A stretch of 8,211 nucleotides of DNA from a bacterium (lineage in GTDB: Bacteria > Babelota > Babeliae > Babelales > RVW-14), in the NCBI GenBank assembly GCA_023249955.1, contig JAHFBR010000028.1:1954-10164 (forward strand). Reading direction: 5' to 3'. Position numbers and translations under genes: made by a program. The notes under the pieces were generated by a model. The model was given only the letters and a program-made list of their open reading frames with translations, was not told the origin of the DNA and did no database searches. Below, piece by piece: positions 1 to 5,446 of this stretch (position 1 is its first letter; each line of letters starts with the position of its first letter).

Positions 1-125
1 GTGCCATTGGTACCAACGGCCACAAAATTGGGTGTATCAATAATGCCATGTGGAGTATGAATACGACCAACACGAGCGCGAGATTTTTTTGATGTATGAA
101 TAAGTTCAAATTTAAATGATGTCAT
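1..125 (-). CDS. tgt: tRNA-guanine transglycosylase, N-terminal fragment (cut by window edge)
   Basis: Tgt exchanges guanine at tRNA position 34 for a 7-deazaguanine base (preQ1 in most bacteria, queuine in eukaryotes), a step of queuosine formation in the cytoplasm. Reading the minus strand from the ATG at 125-123 gives 41 codons starting MTSFKFELIHTSKKSRARVG and continuing through TPHG, IDTPNF and VAVGTNG. This matches the conserved Tgt N-terminus, in which a K/RFEL start is followed by an RARxG motif, a TPHG-like turn, and a TPxF...VGTxG segment. The catalytic aspartates, substrate pocket and zinc site lie outside the window. The start codon overlaps the end of the upstream transporter gene by 14 nt and has no clear Shine-Dalgarno sequence, so translational coupling is likely. 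From memory the SKKSRARVGRI stretch is close to chlamydial Tgt; that is unverified. Family call is secure, substrate is not. Confidence 0.9.
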   Translation of the reverse strand, partial: MTSFKFELIHTSKKSRARVGRIHTPHGIIDTPNFVAVGTNG

Positions 126-795
126 GGTGGTGTGTTCGACTGAAAATGCGGTGTGCAAAGGCAATGAAGGGCGCGTTGCACATAATGACGACGACTTTAA
201 TACAGTAACTAACCATAATAATATGTAGGACCGATTCTACCGATCCATACAGTGCTGCAAAGCTAAACAAAATAGTGTCGATCAGTTGCGAGAACAGCAA
301 CGATGTAACGTTGCGGCCTGTCAAATACCTGTTCTTAAAAATTTGTTTGAGCGTGGCGTACAGGTAAGCATCAATAATCTGAACGATGACGTAGACAGCC
401 ACTGAAGCGATGATGATGCGCAACATGGGAGACAGAATGAGATCAAAATGTGGATGCATGGTATCAAACGCATTGGGTTGGTACCAGAGCTGAAACTGGC
501 TCATGGCCAGATAAAGCATCATGATCACAAAGTTGATAGCGATTGTTTTTTTTATAATTTCGCGCCCAAAAAACTCTTGCAACATGTTTAGGCCCAAAAT
601 GCCGCCCACTGCAAAAACATCGGTGCTGATAACATCCAAGCCAAAGAGGGTGATCTGTTTGGTGACAAACAGGTTGGAAAGAATGCTGAAAATGCAGATG
701 GTTGCCGTCAATGCCTCTTTGCCCAAAGCGAGCGAAAAAAGGGTGAAGCCGGCCACTGCGGCTACGTGGGCCAAAAACAAGAGTTCGTTAAACAT
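112..795 (-). CDS. yhhQ: Queuosine-precursor transporter (VUT/YhhQ family, COG1738)
   Basis: Predicted inner-membrane carrier that imports a deazaguanine precursor of queuosine (preQ0 or preQ1 in E. coli YhhQ; queuine is reported for a chlamydial homologue). The 227-residue protein has about six to seven hydrophobic segments, near residues 5-24, 29-47, 56-72, 86-104, 123-147, 166-186 and 190-215. Family-like signatures are NLFVTK at 41-46 at the end of a helix, the charged LQEFFGRE at 72-79, and the polar SQLIDT at 169-174 inside a late helix. Length is normal for the family. The ATG at 795 follows AGGA at a short spacing. A strong promoter lies about 50 bp upstream and the gene runs directly into tgt with a 14-nt overlap, which supports the salvage role better than sequence similarity alone. 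The VUT family has occasionally been linked to other vitamins, so the exact substrate is inference. Confidence 0.87.
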   Translation of the reverse strand: MFNELLFLAHVAAVAGFTLFSLALGKEALTATICIFSILSNLFVTKQITLFGLDVISTDVFAVGGILGLNMLQEFFGREIIKKTIAINFVIMMLYLAMSQFQLWYQPNAFDTMHPHFDLILSPMLRIIIASVAVYVIVQIIDAYLYATLKQIFKNRYLTGRNVTSLLFSQLIDTILFSFAALYGSVESVLHIIMVSYCIKVVVIMCNAPFIAFAHRIFSRTHHHDII

Positions 796-847
796 GGCAT
801 CCTACAATCAATAAAACTCTGAAAGTCCTGAAAAAACCCCATGCAGC

Positions 848-876
848 AGTATAAAGCAAAATCCCCGGGCTGACAA
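848..876 (-). promoter_or_regulatory. Sigma70-type promoter for the yhhQ-tgt operon
   Basis: On the minus strand TTGTCA (876-871) and TATACT (853-848) are separated by exactly 17 bp, which is close to the sigma70 consensus. Transcription would start near 841, leaving a leader of about 45 nt before the yhhQ ATG. The -35 box lies in the loop of the terminator described for the upstream gene, and the spacer covers one arm of that hairpin, so the two signals share the same bases. Confidence 0.7.
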
Positions 877-889
877 ATACCCGGGGATT
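851..889 (-). terminator. Rho-independent terminator of the 303-aa secreted protein gene
   Basis: The arms at 860-869 and 880-889 form a perfect 10-bp stem (AATCCCCGGG against CCCGGGGATT) with a 10-nt loop. In the minus direction the stem is followed by a T-rich stretch, TTTTGCTTTAT, that is interrupted by GC. It lies 25 bp beyond the stop codon of the gene ending at 914. The broken T tract suggests termination may be incomplete, so some read-through into yhhQ is possible. Confidence 0.72.
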
Positions 890-913
890 GGAGATTTTAG
901 ATATATTTTTAAG

Positions 914-1825
914 CTATGCAACAGGGGTCAGGGTACCGCCGCGAACCAGGGACAGAGAGCCCGTGGTATAGCCGGTAGGTACCGAAACCATGAAGATGCC
1001 GCCGGAGGTATTTTTGAACGGAGCATAGGTGAAGGTAAGGCTGAGAGGGGTCGCCCACACTTTTTCAATCCATGGTGTTGACCGCATCAAAGCTTCTTCG
1101 TCGGCCGGTGAGGCGCCATATGGGTGTTCCATGGCAAAGTTGATGAGGCGTCTCCAAAAGCCCCCAAATGAGTAAGCTTTAAGAAACAGCGTTGGCGATA
1201 TCTCAACGCCGGTGCCCAACTCGATGGTTTTATTGGTATCATAAAAATTAACATCGCCGGTCATAAAAATCAGTGTTGGGCGGATGGCAAACTCGACGTT
1301 AAAACCGATCAGCTCGACAGCTGCTTTGTATTTTCTGGTTAGGATATTGCCTTTTGGATCTTTAAAGGTAACGGTGAATTGTGGATCGACCGTGTCAACA
1401 AAGAAGGCGCCGTTGGCATCAATTGCAAACGAACAGCCGCTGGCTTTGTAGCTCTTTAATTTTTTGGTCAAAGCGTTTTTGATGTCTTTGAGCAGCTTTT
1501 GTTGCTCTGGAGAAAGTGTGTGGCCCGACAATGCCAACATTTTGCCGGCAAGATCGATGACGGTTGTTTCTGAGAACTCTTCGCTGTTCAAGTTTGCTAC
1601 CATAAGCTTGATTTGAGCCGGCATCTCGGCGGTCTTGAGCGCGATGTCGCACAGTGTTGTGACGATATCGTTTTTGCTCATAGTTTTTTTGTTTGCCGTT
1701 GCTGCTTGGGTTGCTGTTGATTCTTGTGAATCTGCAACAGGGGCCATGGCGTATGATACATTGATGCTGGTTGCCAGCAGCGTAGCGCTGATAAGTAATG
1801 CGCGGTTAAATGTGTTGATAGTCAT
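914..1825 (-). CDS. Exported protein of unknown function, 303 aa
   Basis: I do not recognise a family. Residues 1-26 form a classic signal peptide: Asn/Arg near the start, a hydrophobic core around 9-20, and SYA before a likely cleavage site at 26. A Ser/Thr/Ala/Gln-rich low-complexity linker follows at about 30-48. Residues 50-128 look helical and end in a Lys-rich stretch. From about 131 to the C-terminus the sequence alternates hydrophobic and polar residues, with many Thr, Gly and Val, as in a beta-rich domain. There are two cysteines in the mature part, C59 and C131, which could pair if the protein is periplasmic. AAAGGA (1838-1833) lies 7 nt before the ATG and supports this start. The gene has its own promoter and terminator, so it is probably monocistronic. 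Export is well supported. A periplasmic or outer-membrane role is inference. Confidence 0.75.
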   Translation of the reverse strand: MTINTFNRALLISATLLATSINVSYAMAPVADSQESTATQAATANKKTMSKNDIVTTLCDIALKTAEMPAQIKLMVANLNSEEFSETTVIDLAGKMLALSGHTLSPEQQKLLKDIKNALTKKLKSYKASGCSFAIDANGAFFVDTVDPQFTVTFKDPKGNILTRKYKAAVELIGFNVEFAIRPTLIFMTGDVNFYDTNKTIELGTGVEISPTLFLKAYSFGGFWRRLINFAMEHPYGASPADEEALMRSTPWIEKVWATPLSLTFTYAPFKNTSGGIFMVSVPTGYTTGSLSLVRGGTLTPVA

Positions 1826-1832
1826 AAAAAGA

Positions 1833-1838
1833 TCCTTT
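1833..1838 (-). promoter_or_regulatory. Ribosome binding site of the 303-aa exported protein
   Basis: AAAGGA on the minus strand lies 7 nt before the ATG at 1825-1823. It fixes the start immediately ahead of the signal peptide. Confidence 0.7.
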
Positions 1839-1871
1839 CGTGGTGTAAAAAATATCTAAGAAAGCCGATCA

Positions 1872-1899
1872 AATGTAGCAGGAGCCGTGCTTTTGTCAA
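1872..1899 (-). promoter_or_regulatory. Sigma70-type promoter for the 303-aa exported protein
   Basis: On the minus strand a consensus TTGACA (1899-1894) is followed after 16 bp by TACATT (1877-1872), four of six matches to TATAAT. Transcription would begin near 1865, giving a leader of about 40 nt that contains the AAAGGA site. It points away from the candidate promoter at 1954-1959, so this gap is a divergent control region. Confidence 0.6.
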
Positions 1900-1931
1900 T
1901 TGTGCGGTGAAGAAGCGTGATGACAAGGCTC

Positions 1932-1959
1932 TTTTAAAAAATGTGCTGTCTTGTATAAT
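1932..1959 (+). promoter_or_regulatory. Candidate promoter for the HD-domain gene
   Basis: A perfect TATAAT lies at 1954-1959. The best -35 candidate is TTTTAA at 1932-1937 with a 16-bp spacer, which is weak. Use would give a leader of nearly 200 nt that contains the whole palindromic repeat before the ATG at 2163. No better plus-strand -10 box is visible in this gap. Confidence 0.42.
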
Positions 1960-1991
1960 AGCCATCTGTGAAATTTAGTTGCAAATTGGTT

Positions 1992-2122
1992 GGATTCGTT
2001 CGCAACCACTGGCAATCCGCTCGCATGGATTCGACTACGCTCACCACGAGCGGATTAATATGCCCGTTCGCCCTGAGCGAAACGAGTTCGAAGAACGAGT
2101 GAAGTCGAATGGGTACGAACGG
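1992..2122. repeat. Compound palindromic repeat (REP/MITE-like) in the 5' region of the HD gene
   Basis: Two inverted repeats lie in tandem. The first has perfect 10-bp arms, AATCCGCTCG (2014-2023) and CGAGCGGATT (2047-2056), around a 23-nt loop. The second has outer 7-bp arms, CCGTTCG (2064-2070) and CGAACGG (2116-2122), with CCC/GGG pairing just inside and an inner GTTC-GAA-GAAC hairpin at 2086-2096. ATTCGACT (2029-2036) in the first loop is the reverse complement of AGTCGAAT (2103-2110) in the second, so the units are related. Phrases such as CCCTGAGCGAAACGAG resemble dispersed palindromic repeats found in many bacterial genomes. No target-site duplication or transposase is visible. Copies elsewhere in this genome cannot be seen from here. 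Confidence 0.65.
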
Positions 2123-2162
2123 ATGCTGAACAGCACCACTACAACAAAATAGGGAAACAAAT

Positions 2163-3350
2163 ATGTTATTACGCACAACAAGACATCTCATGCTTTTCGT
2201 ATTGTTACTGAGCGCTCTGGGTGCGACCAGCTACTTTTTGCTGAGGCCGCCAGCGCATCATGTTATTGATGGTACCAAGTTAACAGTATCGGTTGAGCAT
2301 CAAAATAATGCGCTCTTGGTTCATACGTTGTACGGTGATTTTACCGTTACCGAGCCGGTGCTGATTGATCTGTTCAACAGCAAGGCGATGGAGCGCATCA
2401 AAGATATTCGACAATACGGTGTGACTGATTACATTGTTACGTTGGCCAAGCCATACACCCGTTTTGAGCACAGTGTCGGCGTTTGGGCCTTGTTGCGACT
2501 GCATGGGGCGCGCCTGGAAGAACAAATTGCCGGCCTGCTGCATGATGCATCGCATACCATTTTTTCTCACGTGGGCGATCACCTGTTTCACAACAAATCG
2601 CTCAAACATTCCTATCAAGATGAAATTCATGAGTGGTACTTACAAAAGATGGGTGTGGATAAGATTTTGGAAAAACATGGTATTACGTTGCACGATGTTT
2701 TGCACAAAAGTGGGGCGCATGCAATGCTTGAATGCGATTTGCCAGACCTGTGTGCCGACCGCTTTGAATATAACATGCAGGGCGGGCTTTTGATCAACAC
2801 GCTGACGGTGGCCGAGGTTCAAGCGATTGCGGGCAACGCGCACTACGCCGATGGCCGTTGGTATTTTACCGATCAGTATCTGGCGCGCAAGTTGGCCGAT
2901 GCATCACTGTACAATACCGAATACATGTGGGGATCGCCGGACTGGAGCTATATCGTTTACACATGGGCGGTTGATGCGCTGAAACGTGCACTGGAGCTTA
3001 AGCTCATCACATCGGATGATATTCACTTTTCGACCGATGATAAAGTATGGGATCTGCTTGGAAAAAGCGATGACGAGGTGATTAAAAACTGCATGCACAA
3101 GATTTTGCATTACCAAGATTATGTGACGGTTGGTGCAGATGATGATTATAACCTTGTGCTCAAAACCAAATTCCGCGGCATTGACCCATGGATCAAAACG
3201 AGCGAAGGTTTTAAGCGTCTTACGCAGCTGGATCCATTTTATAAAAAGTCATACGACTCGGTCAAAAAACGCTTGACGCAGGGTCAGCGCATCAAGATCA
3301 TCCAGAGTGGTTTTGAGGGTGTTGCTGGTTGGAAACAGATCGTTTCGTAG
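2163..3350 (+). CDS. Membrane-anchored HD-domain phosphohydrolase (SAMHD1/COG1078-like)
   Basis: Predicted metal-dependent phosphohydrolase; relatives include dNTP triphosphohydrolases. The HD motif set is complete by eye: RFEHS with H103, LLHDASHTIFSH with H127, D128, H131 and H136, and D199 in CADRFEY, at the place where COG1078 proteins have the last metal-binding Asp (DxDRxDY). DIRQYG at 81-86 also fits the stretch before the first His. Residues about 8-27 form a strongly hydrophobic segment preceded by Arg, so the protein appears exported or anchored with the catalytic domain outside the cytoplasm. That is unusual for a dNTPase-like enzyme. At 395 residues it lies within the size range of the family. 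AGGGA (2151-2155) lies 7 nt before the ATG. pgsA follows after 49 bp and may be cotranscribed. The substrate is unknown and could be a nucleotide or another phosphoester. Confidence 0.82.
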   Translation: MLLRTTRHLMLFVLLLSALGATSYFLLRPPAHHVIDGTKLTVSVEHQNNALLVHTLYGDFTVTEPVLIDLFNSKAMERIKDIRQYGVTDYIVTLAKPYTRFEHSVGVWALLRLHGARLEEQIAGLLHDASHTIFSHVGDHLFHNKSLKHSYQDEIHEWYLQKMGVDKILEKHGITLHDVLHKSGAHAMLECDLPDLCADRFEYNMQGGLLINTLTVAEVQAIAGNAHYADGRWYFTDQYLARKLADASLYNTEYMWGSPDWSYIVYTWAVDALKRALELKLITSDDIHFSTDDKVWDLLGKSDDEVIKNCMHKILHYQDYVTVGADDDYNLVLKTKFRGIDPWIKTSEGFKRLTQLDPFYKKSYDSVKKRLTQGQRIKIIQSGFEGVAGWKQIVS

Positions 3351-3399
3351 CGCTTTTAAAACCGCACCTGATGATGTATAGTGTTGGGGAGGATATACT

Positions 3400-3993
3400 A
3401 TGAAAAGAATCTCTACGTTGCTGCGGTTGGCAGCATCAGATAAACAGTGGGTTACCATATCAAACCTTTTGACGATTGCGCGCCTTGTGCTGGCGCCGGT
3501 GGTTGTTGCAAGCTTGTACTGCCAACAATGGCTACTGGCATTTGTGGTTTTTGTCGTTGCGGCAACAACCGATCTGCTTGATGGGTATCTGGCGCGGGCA
3601 CTCAACCAGCAAACCCACCTGGGAACGTTACTTGACCCGATTGCCGATAAAGTACTGCTCGTTGCATCGTTTGGTGCTCTGGCATTTTTTCGATCACCAT
3701 TCTTTCATATCCCTTGCTGGTTCTTTGCTTTGGTGTTATGCCGCGAAGCCCTTATTTTGCTGGGATCGATTGTTTTATTGCACTTTTATCGCAGTGCGCA
3801 TGTGCAGCCCATGATCTGGGGCAAGCTGACAACCCTATCACAAGTGCTGTTTGTGATCTGGATTTTTGTCTGTTATTTTGCCGGCTGGAAGCCGCAACGT
3901 ACCGATTCGGTGCTTCTGATTATCCTTGCACTTTTTTCCTGTATTTCACTGGTGCAGTATGTCCGCCGCGCCCTGAGCGATGTTCGTCAATAA
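3400..3993 (+). CDS. pgsA: CDP-diacylglycerol-glycerol-3-phosphate 3-phosphatidyltransferase
   Basis: Integral-membrane enzyme that transfers a phosphatidyl group from CDP-diacylglycerol to glycerol-3-phosphate, giving phosphatidylglycerophosphate, the committed step to phosphatidylglycerol and cardiolipin. The CDP-alcohol phosphatidyltransferase signature is intact: D58-x2-D61-G62-x2-A65-R66-x8-G75-x3-D79-x3-D83, all metal and substrate ligands present. The N-terminal ISNLLTIARLVLAPV at 20-34 is typical of PgsA. About six hydrophobic segments follow, and 197 residues is a normal length. GGAGGA (3388-3393) lies 6 nt before the ATG and is the strongest ribosome site in this part of the window. 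The gap to the HD gene is 49 bp. TATAGT at 3377-3382 with a poor -35 could be a weak promoter, but cotranscription is as likely. Another CDP-alcohol acceptor is possible; PgsA is the best call from length and N-terminus. Confidence 0.9.
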   Translation: MKRISTLLRLAASDKQWVTISNLLTIARLVLAPVVVASLYCQQWLLAFVVFVVAATTDLLDGYLARALNQQTHLGTLLDPIADKVLLVASFGALAFFRSPFFHIPCWFFALVLCREALILLGSIVLLHFYRSAHVQPMIWGKLTTLSQVLFVIWIFVCYFAGWKPQRTDSVLLIILALFSCISLVQYVRRALSDVRQ

Positions 3994-4023
3994 TCTAAAA
4001 AAACTTTTCTGATAGATTAATTA

Positions 4024-4051
4024 TTGACTTTTTTGTTTGCTGGGCTATATT
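4024..4051 (+). promoter_or_regulatory. Sigma70-type promoter for the 169-aa membrane protein
   Basis: TTGACT (4024-4029) and TATATT (4046-4051) are separated by 16 bp, each one mismatch from consensus. Transcription would begin near 4058, giving a leader of about 115 nt before the ATG at 4174. The promoter lies 31 bp after the pgsA stop. Confidence 0.6.
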
Positions 4052-4088
4052 TACTCATCATTTCTATGATTTCTAATTGGAACATTAT

Positions 4089-4150
4089 GGGTGAAGCGTT
4101 TTATAGAGTTCACACCCGTTGCTTTATAAAACGTGGGTTTATTTTTACAT
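4089..4150 (+). promoter_or_regulatory. Structured 5' leader with hairpin and possible pseudoknot
   Basis: Bases 4096-4109 pair with 4121-4134 as an unbroken 14-bp helix (nine Watson-Crick pairs, CGTTTTATA against TATAAAACG, extended by GU and further pairs) around an 11-nt loop. The loop contains ACCC (4114-4117), which can pair either with GGGT just upstream (4089-4092) or with GGGT just downstream (4135-4138). A U-rich run, TTTATTTTTA, follows at 4138-4147, before the AGGAG site. Possible roles are an attenuator, an RNA switch or a stabilising 5' structure. It does not match a riboswitch class I know. Confidence 0.45.
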
Positions 4151-4163
4151 CTCAATACAACAC

Positions 4164-4168
4164 AGGAG
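4164..4168 (+). promoter_or_regulatory. Ribosome binding site fixing the start at 4174
   Basis: AGGAG lies 5 nt before the ATG at 4174 and no comparable site precedes the in-frame upstream ATG at 4024. It decides for the shorter protein, which then begins with a proper signal sequence. Confidence 0.8.
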
Positions 4169-4173
4169 TTGTT

Positions 4174-4683
4174 ATGGTAAAAAAGGGTTTACTATTCGGT
4201 TTGGTTGCTTCATTGGTCGTTTCTGCGAGCCCAATGACTAACGTTGTTGAAGAAGTTTCAGCAACAACCGGTCTTCCACAAGAAGAAGTTGTTAAGGTTC
4301 TTGTTCAAGAGTTGAGCAAAAACAAAGCGCTTGCTGAGGGTTCTAAGCTCACACCTAAGCAAAAAAGAATGTTGATTGCTGCTGGCGTTGTTGGCGTTGT
4401 TGTTATCGGTGGCGTAAGCTATTTGGTATACAACAAGTACTATGCAATAAAAGCTGACGATAAAGCTAAAGGCGGCGAAAAAGCTTCAGAAGTTGCTAAA
4501 GACGGCGAAAAAGCTGAAGAGCCAAAAGCTGATGATGTAGTCTTTACAGCCAAAAAGGGACATCAACTTCTACGCAACGGCGAAGTACGCGGCCCACGTG
4601 GTGGCGTTGTGAAAGCACAAGCTACTATCGATGCAGTACGTGCTGAAGCTGCTGCTGGCGAAGATTCTTCTTCCGCTGAGTAA
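4174..4683 (+). CDS. Small signal-bearing membrane protein, paralogue A, 169 aa
   Basis: No family recognised. The order of parts is: Lys-led signal sequence at 1-20 (MVKKGLLFGLVASLVVSA); a conserved block at 34-66 containing EEVVKVLVQEL; KQKR just before a hydrophobic membrane segment at about 66-86; VYNKYY; then a charged Lys/Ala/Glu tail with two KxGEKA units (99-104 and 109-114); and a C-terminal part ending in acidic/Ser residues. The block, the basic cluster and the membrane segment reappear in the next gene, so the two are paralogues. The start at 4174 is chosen because of AGGAG and the signal sequence; an in-frame extension to 4024 would place 50 odd residues inside promoter and leader. 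The gene has its own promoter and strong terminator. Topology is uncertain because the basic cluster would face outward if the signal is cleaved. Confidence 0.78.
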   Translation: MVKKGLLFGLVASLVVSASPMTNVVEEVSATTGLPQEEVVKVLVQELSKNKALAEGSKLTPKQKRMLIAAGVVGVVVIGGVSYLVYNKYYAIKADDKAKGGEKASEVAKDGEKAEEPKADDVVFTAKKGHQLLRNGEVRGPRGGVVKAQATIDAVRAEAAAGEDSSSAE

Positions 4684-4738
4684 GTGTTGATCATTAAGCC
4701 ACAAACTTAATCAATGACACTGCTTAACAAAAGCATGT

Positions 4739-4772
4739 AAAAGGGCCGCGATTAACGTCGCGGCCCTTTTTT
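4739..4772 (+). terminator. Strong rho-independent terminator after paralogue A
   Basis: Arms 4739-4751 (AAAAGGGCCGCGA) and 4758-4770 (TCGCGGCCCTTTT) form a perfect 13-bp GC-rich stem with a 6-nt loop, and TTTTTT ends it at 4767-4772. A weaker stem, ATTAAG/CTTAAT, lies at 4693-4711 without a T tract. Only 31 bp separate the last T from the next ATG. Confidence 0.92.
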
Positions 4773-4793
4773 CTTGTAGAAACTTGTTTTTGA

Positions 4794-4797
4794 GGAG
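4794..4797 (+). promoter_or_regulatory. Ribosome binding site of paralogue B
   Basis: GGAG, within GAGGAG, lies 6 nt before the ATG at 4804 and 9 nt before a second ATG at 4807. Either could be used; they differ by one methionine. Confidence 0.7.
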
Positions 4798-4803
4798 TAA
4801 TCC

Positions 4804-5370
4804 ATGATGAAAAAAAGTTTTATGCTCGTTTTGCTCGCGACACTGACCGTGAGCTGCAATGCGCAATTGGCGGAGCAACCGATATCAGCCGATGCGTTAC
4901 GCAAAGCTGTGACTGGCCATTCTCCTGAAGAGGTTGCCGCGATACTTGTGCAAACACTTGGGCAAAGCAGAGCATATGCCGATTTTTCACTTGGATCCCA
5001 ACGCAAAAAACGAGATCTTAAATATCTGGCAATGGGCGTTATGGCTGGCTTTCTTGCCGGTGTGATCGTGTACAAAGGCTATCAACATTGGAGCGGCCAA
5101 GCCCAAGAGTTAGAAAACACAAAGCTCGAACTTGATACGGCGAAGGCCAAGGCTGACGAGCTTGCCAAGGCTGGTGACGAGCAAATGGATGAGGCTCTCG
5201 GCGAGTTGCTTCATTTGAGAGAAAAATATGATCGGCTTAAAGCGCAGCTTGCCGAATATGACGAGGCAGAGGAAGAAGAGGATGCAGCACCAGCAATCCG
5301 GCCTGTAGCAGCACCTTCAGCAGATCCAGCCGGTAAAAAATGGTATCATTGGCGGCCTTGGTGGCAATAA
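4804..5370 (+). CDS. Small signal-bearing membrane protein with coiled coil, paralogue B, 188 aa
   Basis: No family recognised. MMKKSFMLVLLATLTVSC is a signal sequence ending in a possible lipobox (TVSC, C18), so it may be a lipoprotein; Thr at -3 is not ideal. Residues 41-72 (PEEVAAILVQTL, then RKKR) and the membrane segment at about 74-92 align with the preceding gene: 13 identities in 32 ungapped positions by my count, from the EEV block to the Leu after KR. The C-terminal part differs: a likely coiled coil at about 98-155, rich in Glu, Lys, Ala and Leu; an acidic run EAEEEED; a Pro/Ala linker; and a Trp-rich end, WYHWRPWWQ. No convincing promoter fits between the upstream terminator and the ATG. 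The shared part suggests a common membrane role and the tails different partners; this is inference. Confidence 0.78.
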   Translation: MMKKSFMLVLLATLTVSCNAQLAEQPISADALRKAVTGHSPEEVAAILVQTLGQSRAYADFSLGSQRKKRDLKYLAMGVMAGFLAGVIVYKGYQHWSGQAQELENTKLELDTAKAKADELAKAGDEQMDEALGELLHLREKYDRLKAQLAEYDEAEEEEDAAPAIRPVAAPSADPAGKKWYHWRPWWQ

Positions 5371-5446
5371 GTCGTACTACAGCCTCATATTTGCGGGTTG
5401 TGTGGTGAGCTAGAATGCGTTAAACTACAGCAAAAAAGGCATTATC

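Noticed and set aside
521..814. Plus-strand open frame opposite the transporter
   Set aside because: It is antisense to a well-supported gene and its protein is basic and unlike any folded protein I know.
796..842. A preQ1 riboswitch ahead of the queuosine transporter
   Set aside because: The predicted leader is only about 45 nt and I cannot find the preQ1 class I pattern (a small C/G-rich stem with an A-rich tail pairing into it) or room for class II.
2014..2122. A CRISPR-like array
   Set aside because: There are two palindromic units with different arms, no constant direct repeat and no regular spacers.
1934..2191. Minus-strand open frame of 85 codons
   Set aside because: It lies over the palindromic repeat and the HD gene start, has no ribosome site, and its composition follows from the repeat.
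2434..2793. Second plus-strand frame inside the HD gene
   Set aside because: It is a shifted-frame shadow rich in Cys, Trp and Met with no start signal. The HD motifs are all in the main frame.
4024..4173. A 50-residue N-terminal extension of paralogue A
   Set aside because: It would overlap the promoter and the structured leader, lacks a ribosome site, and would put the signal sequence in the middle of the protein.
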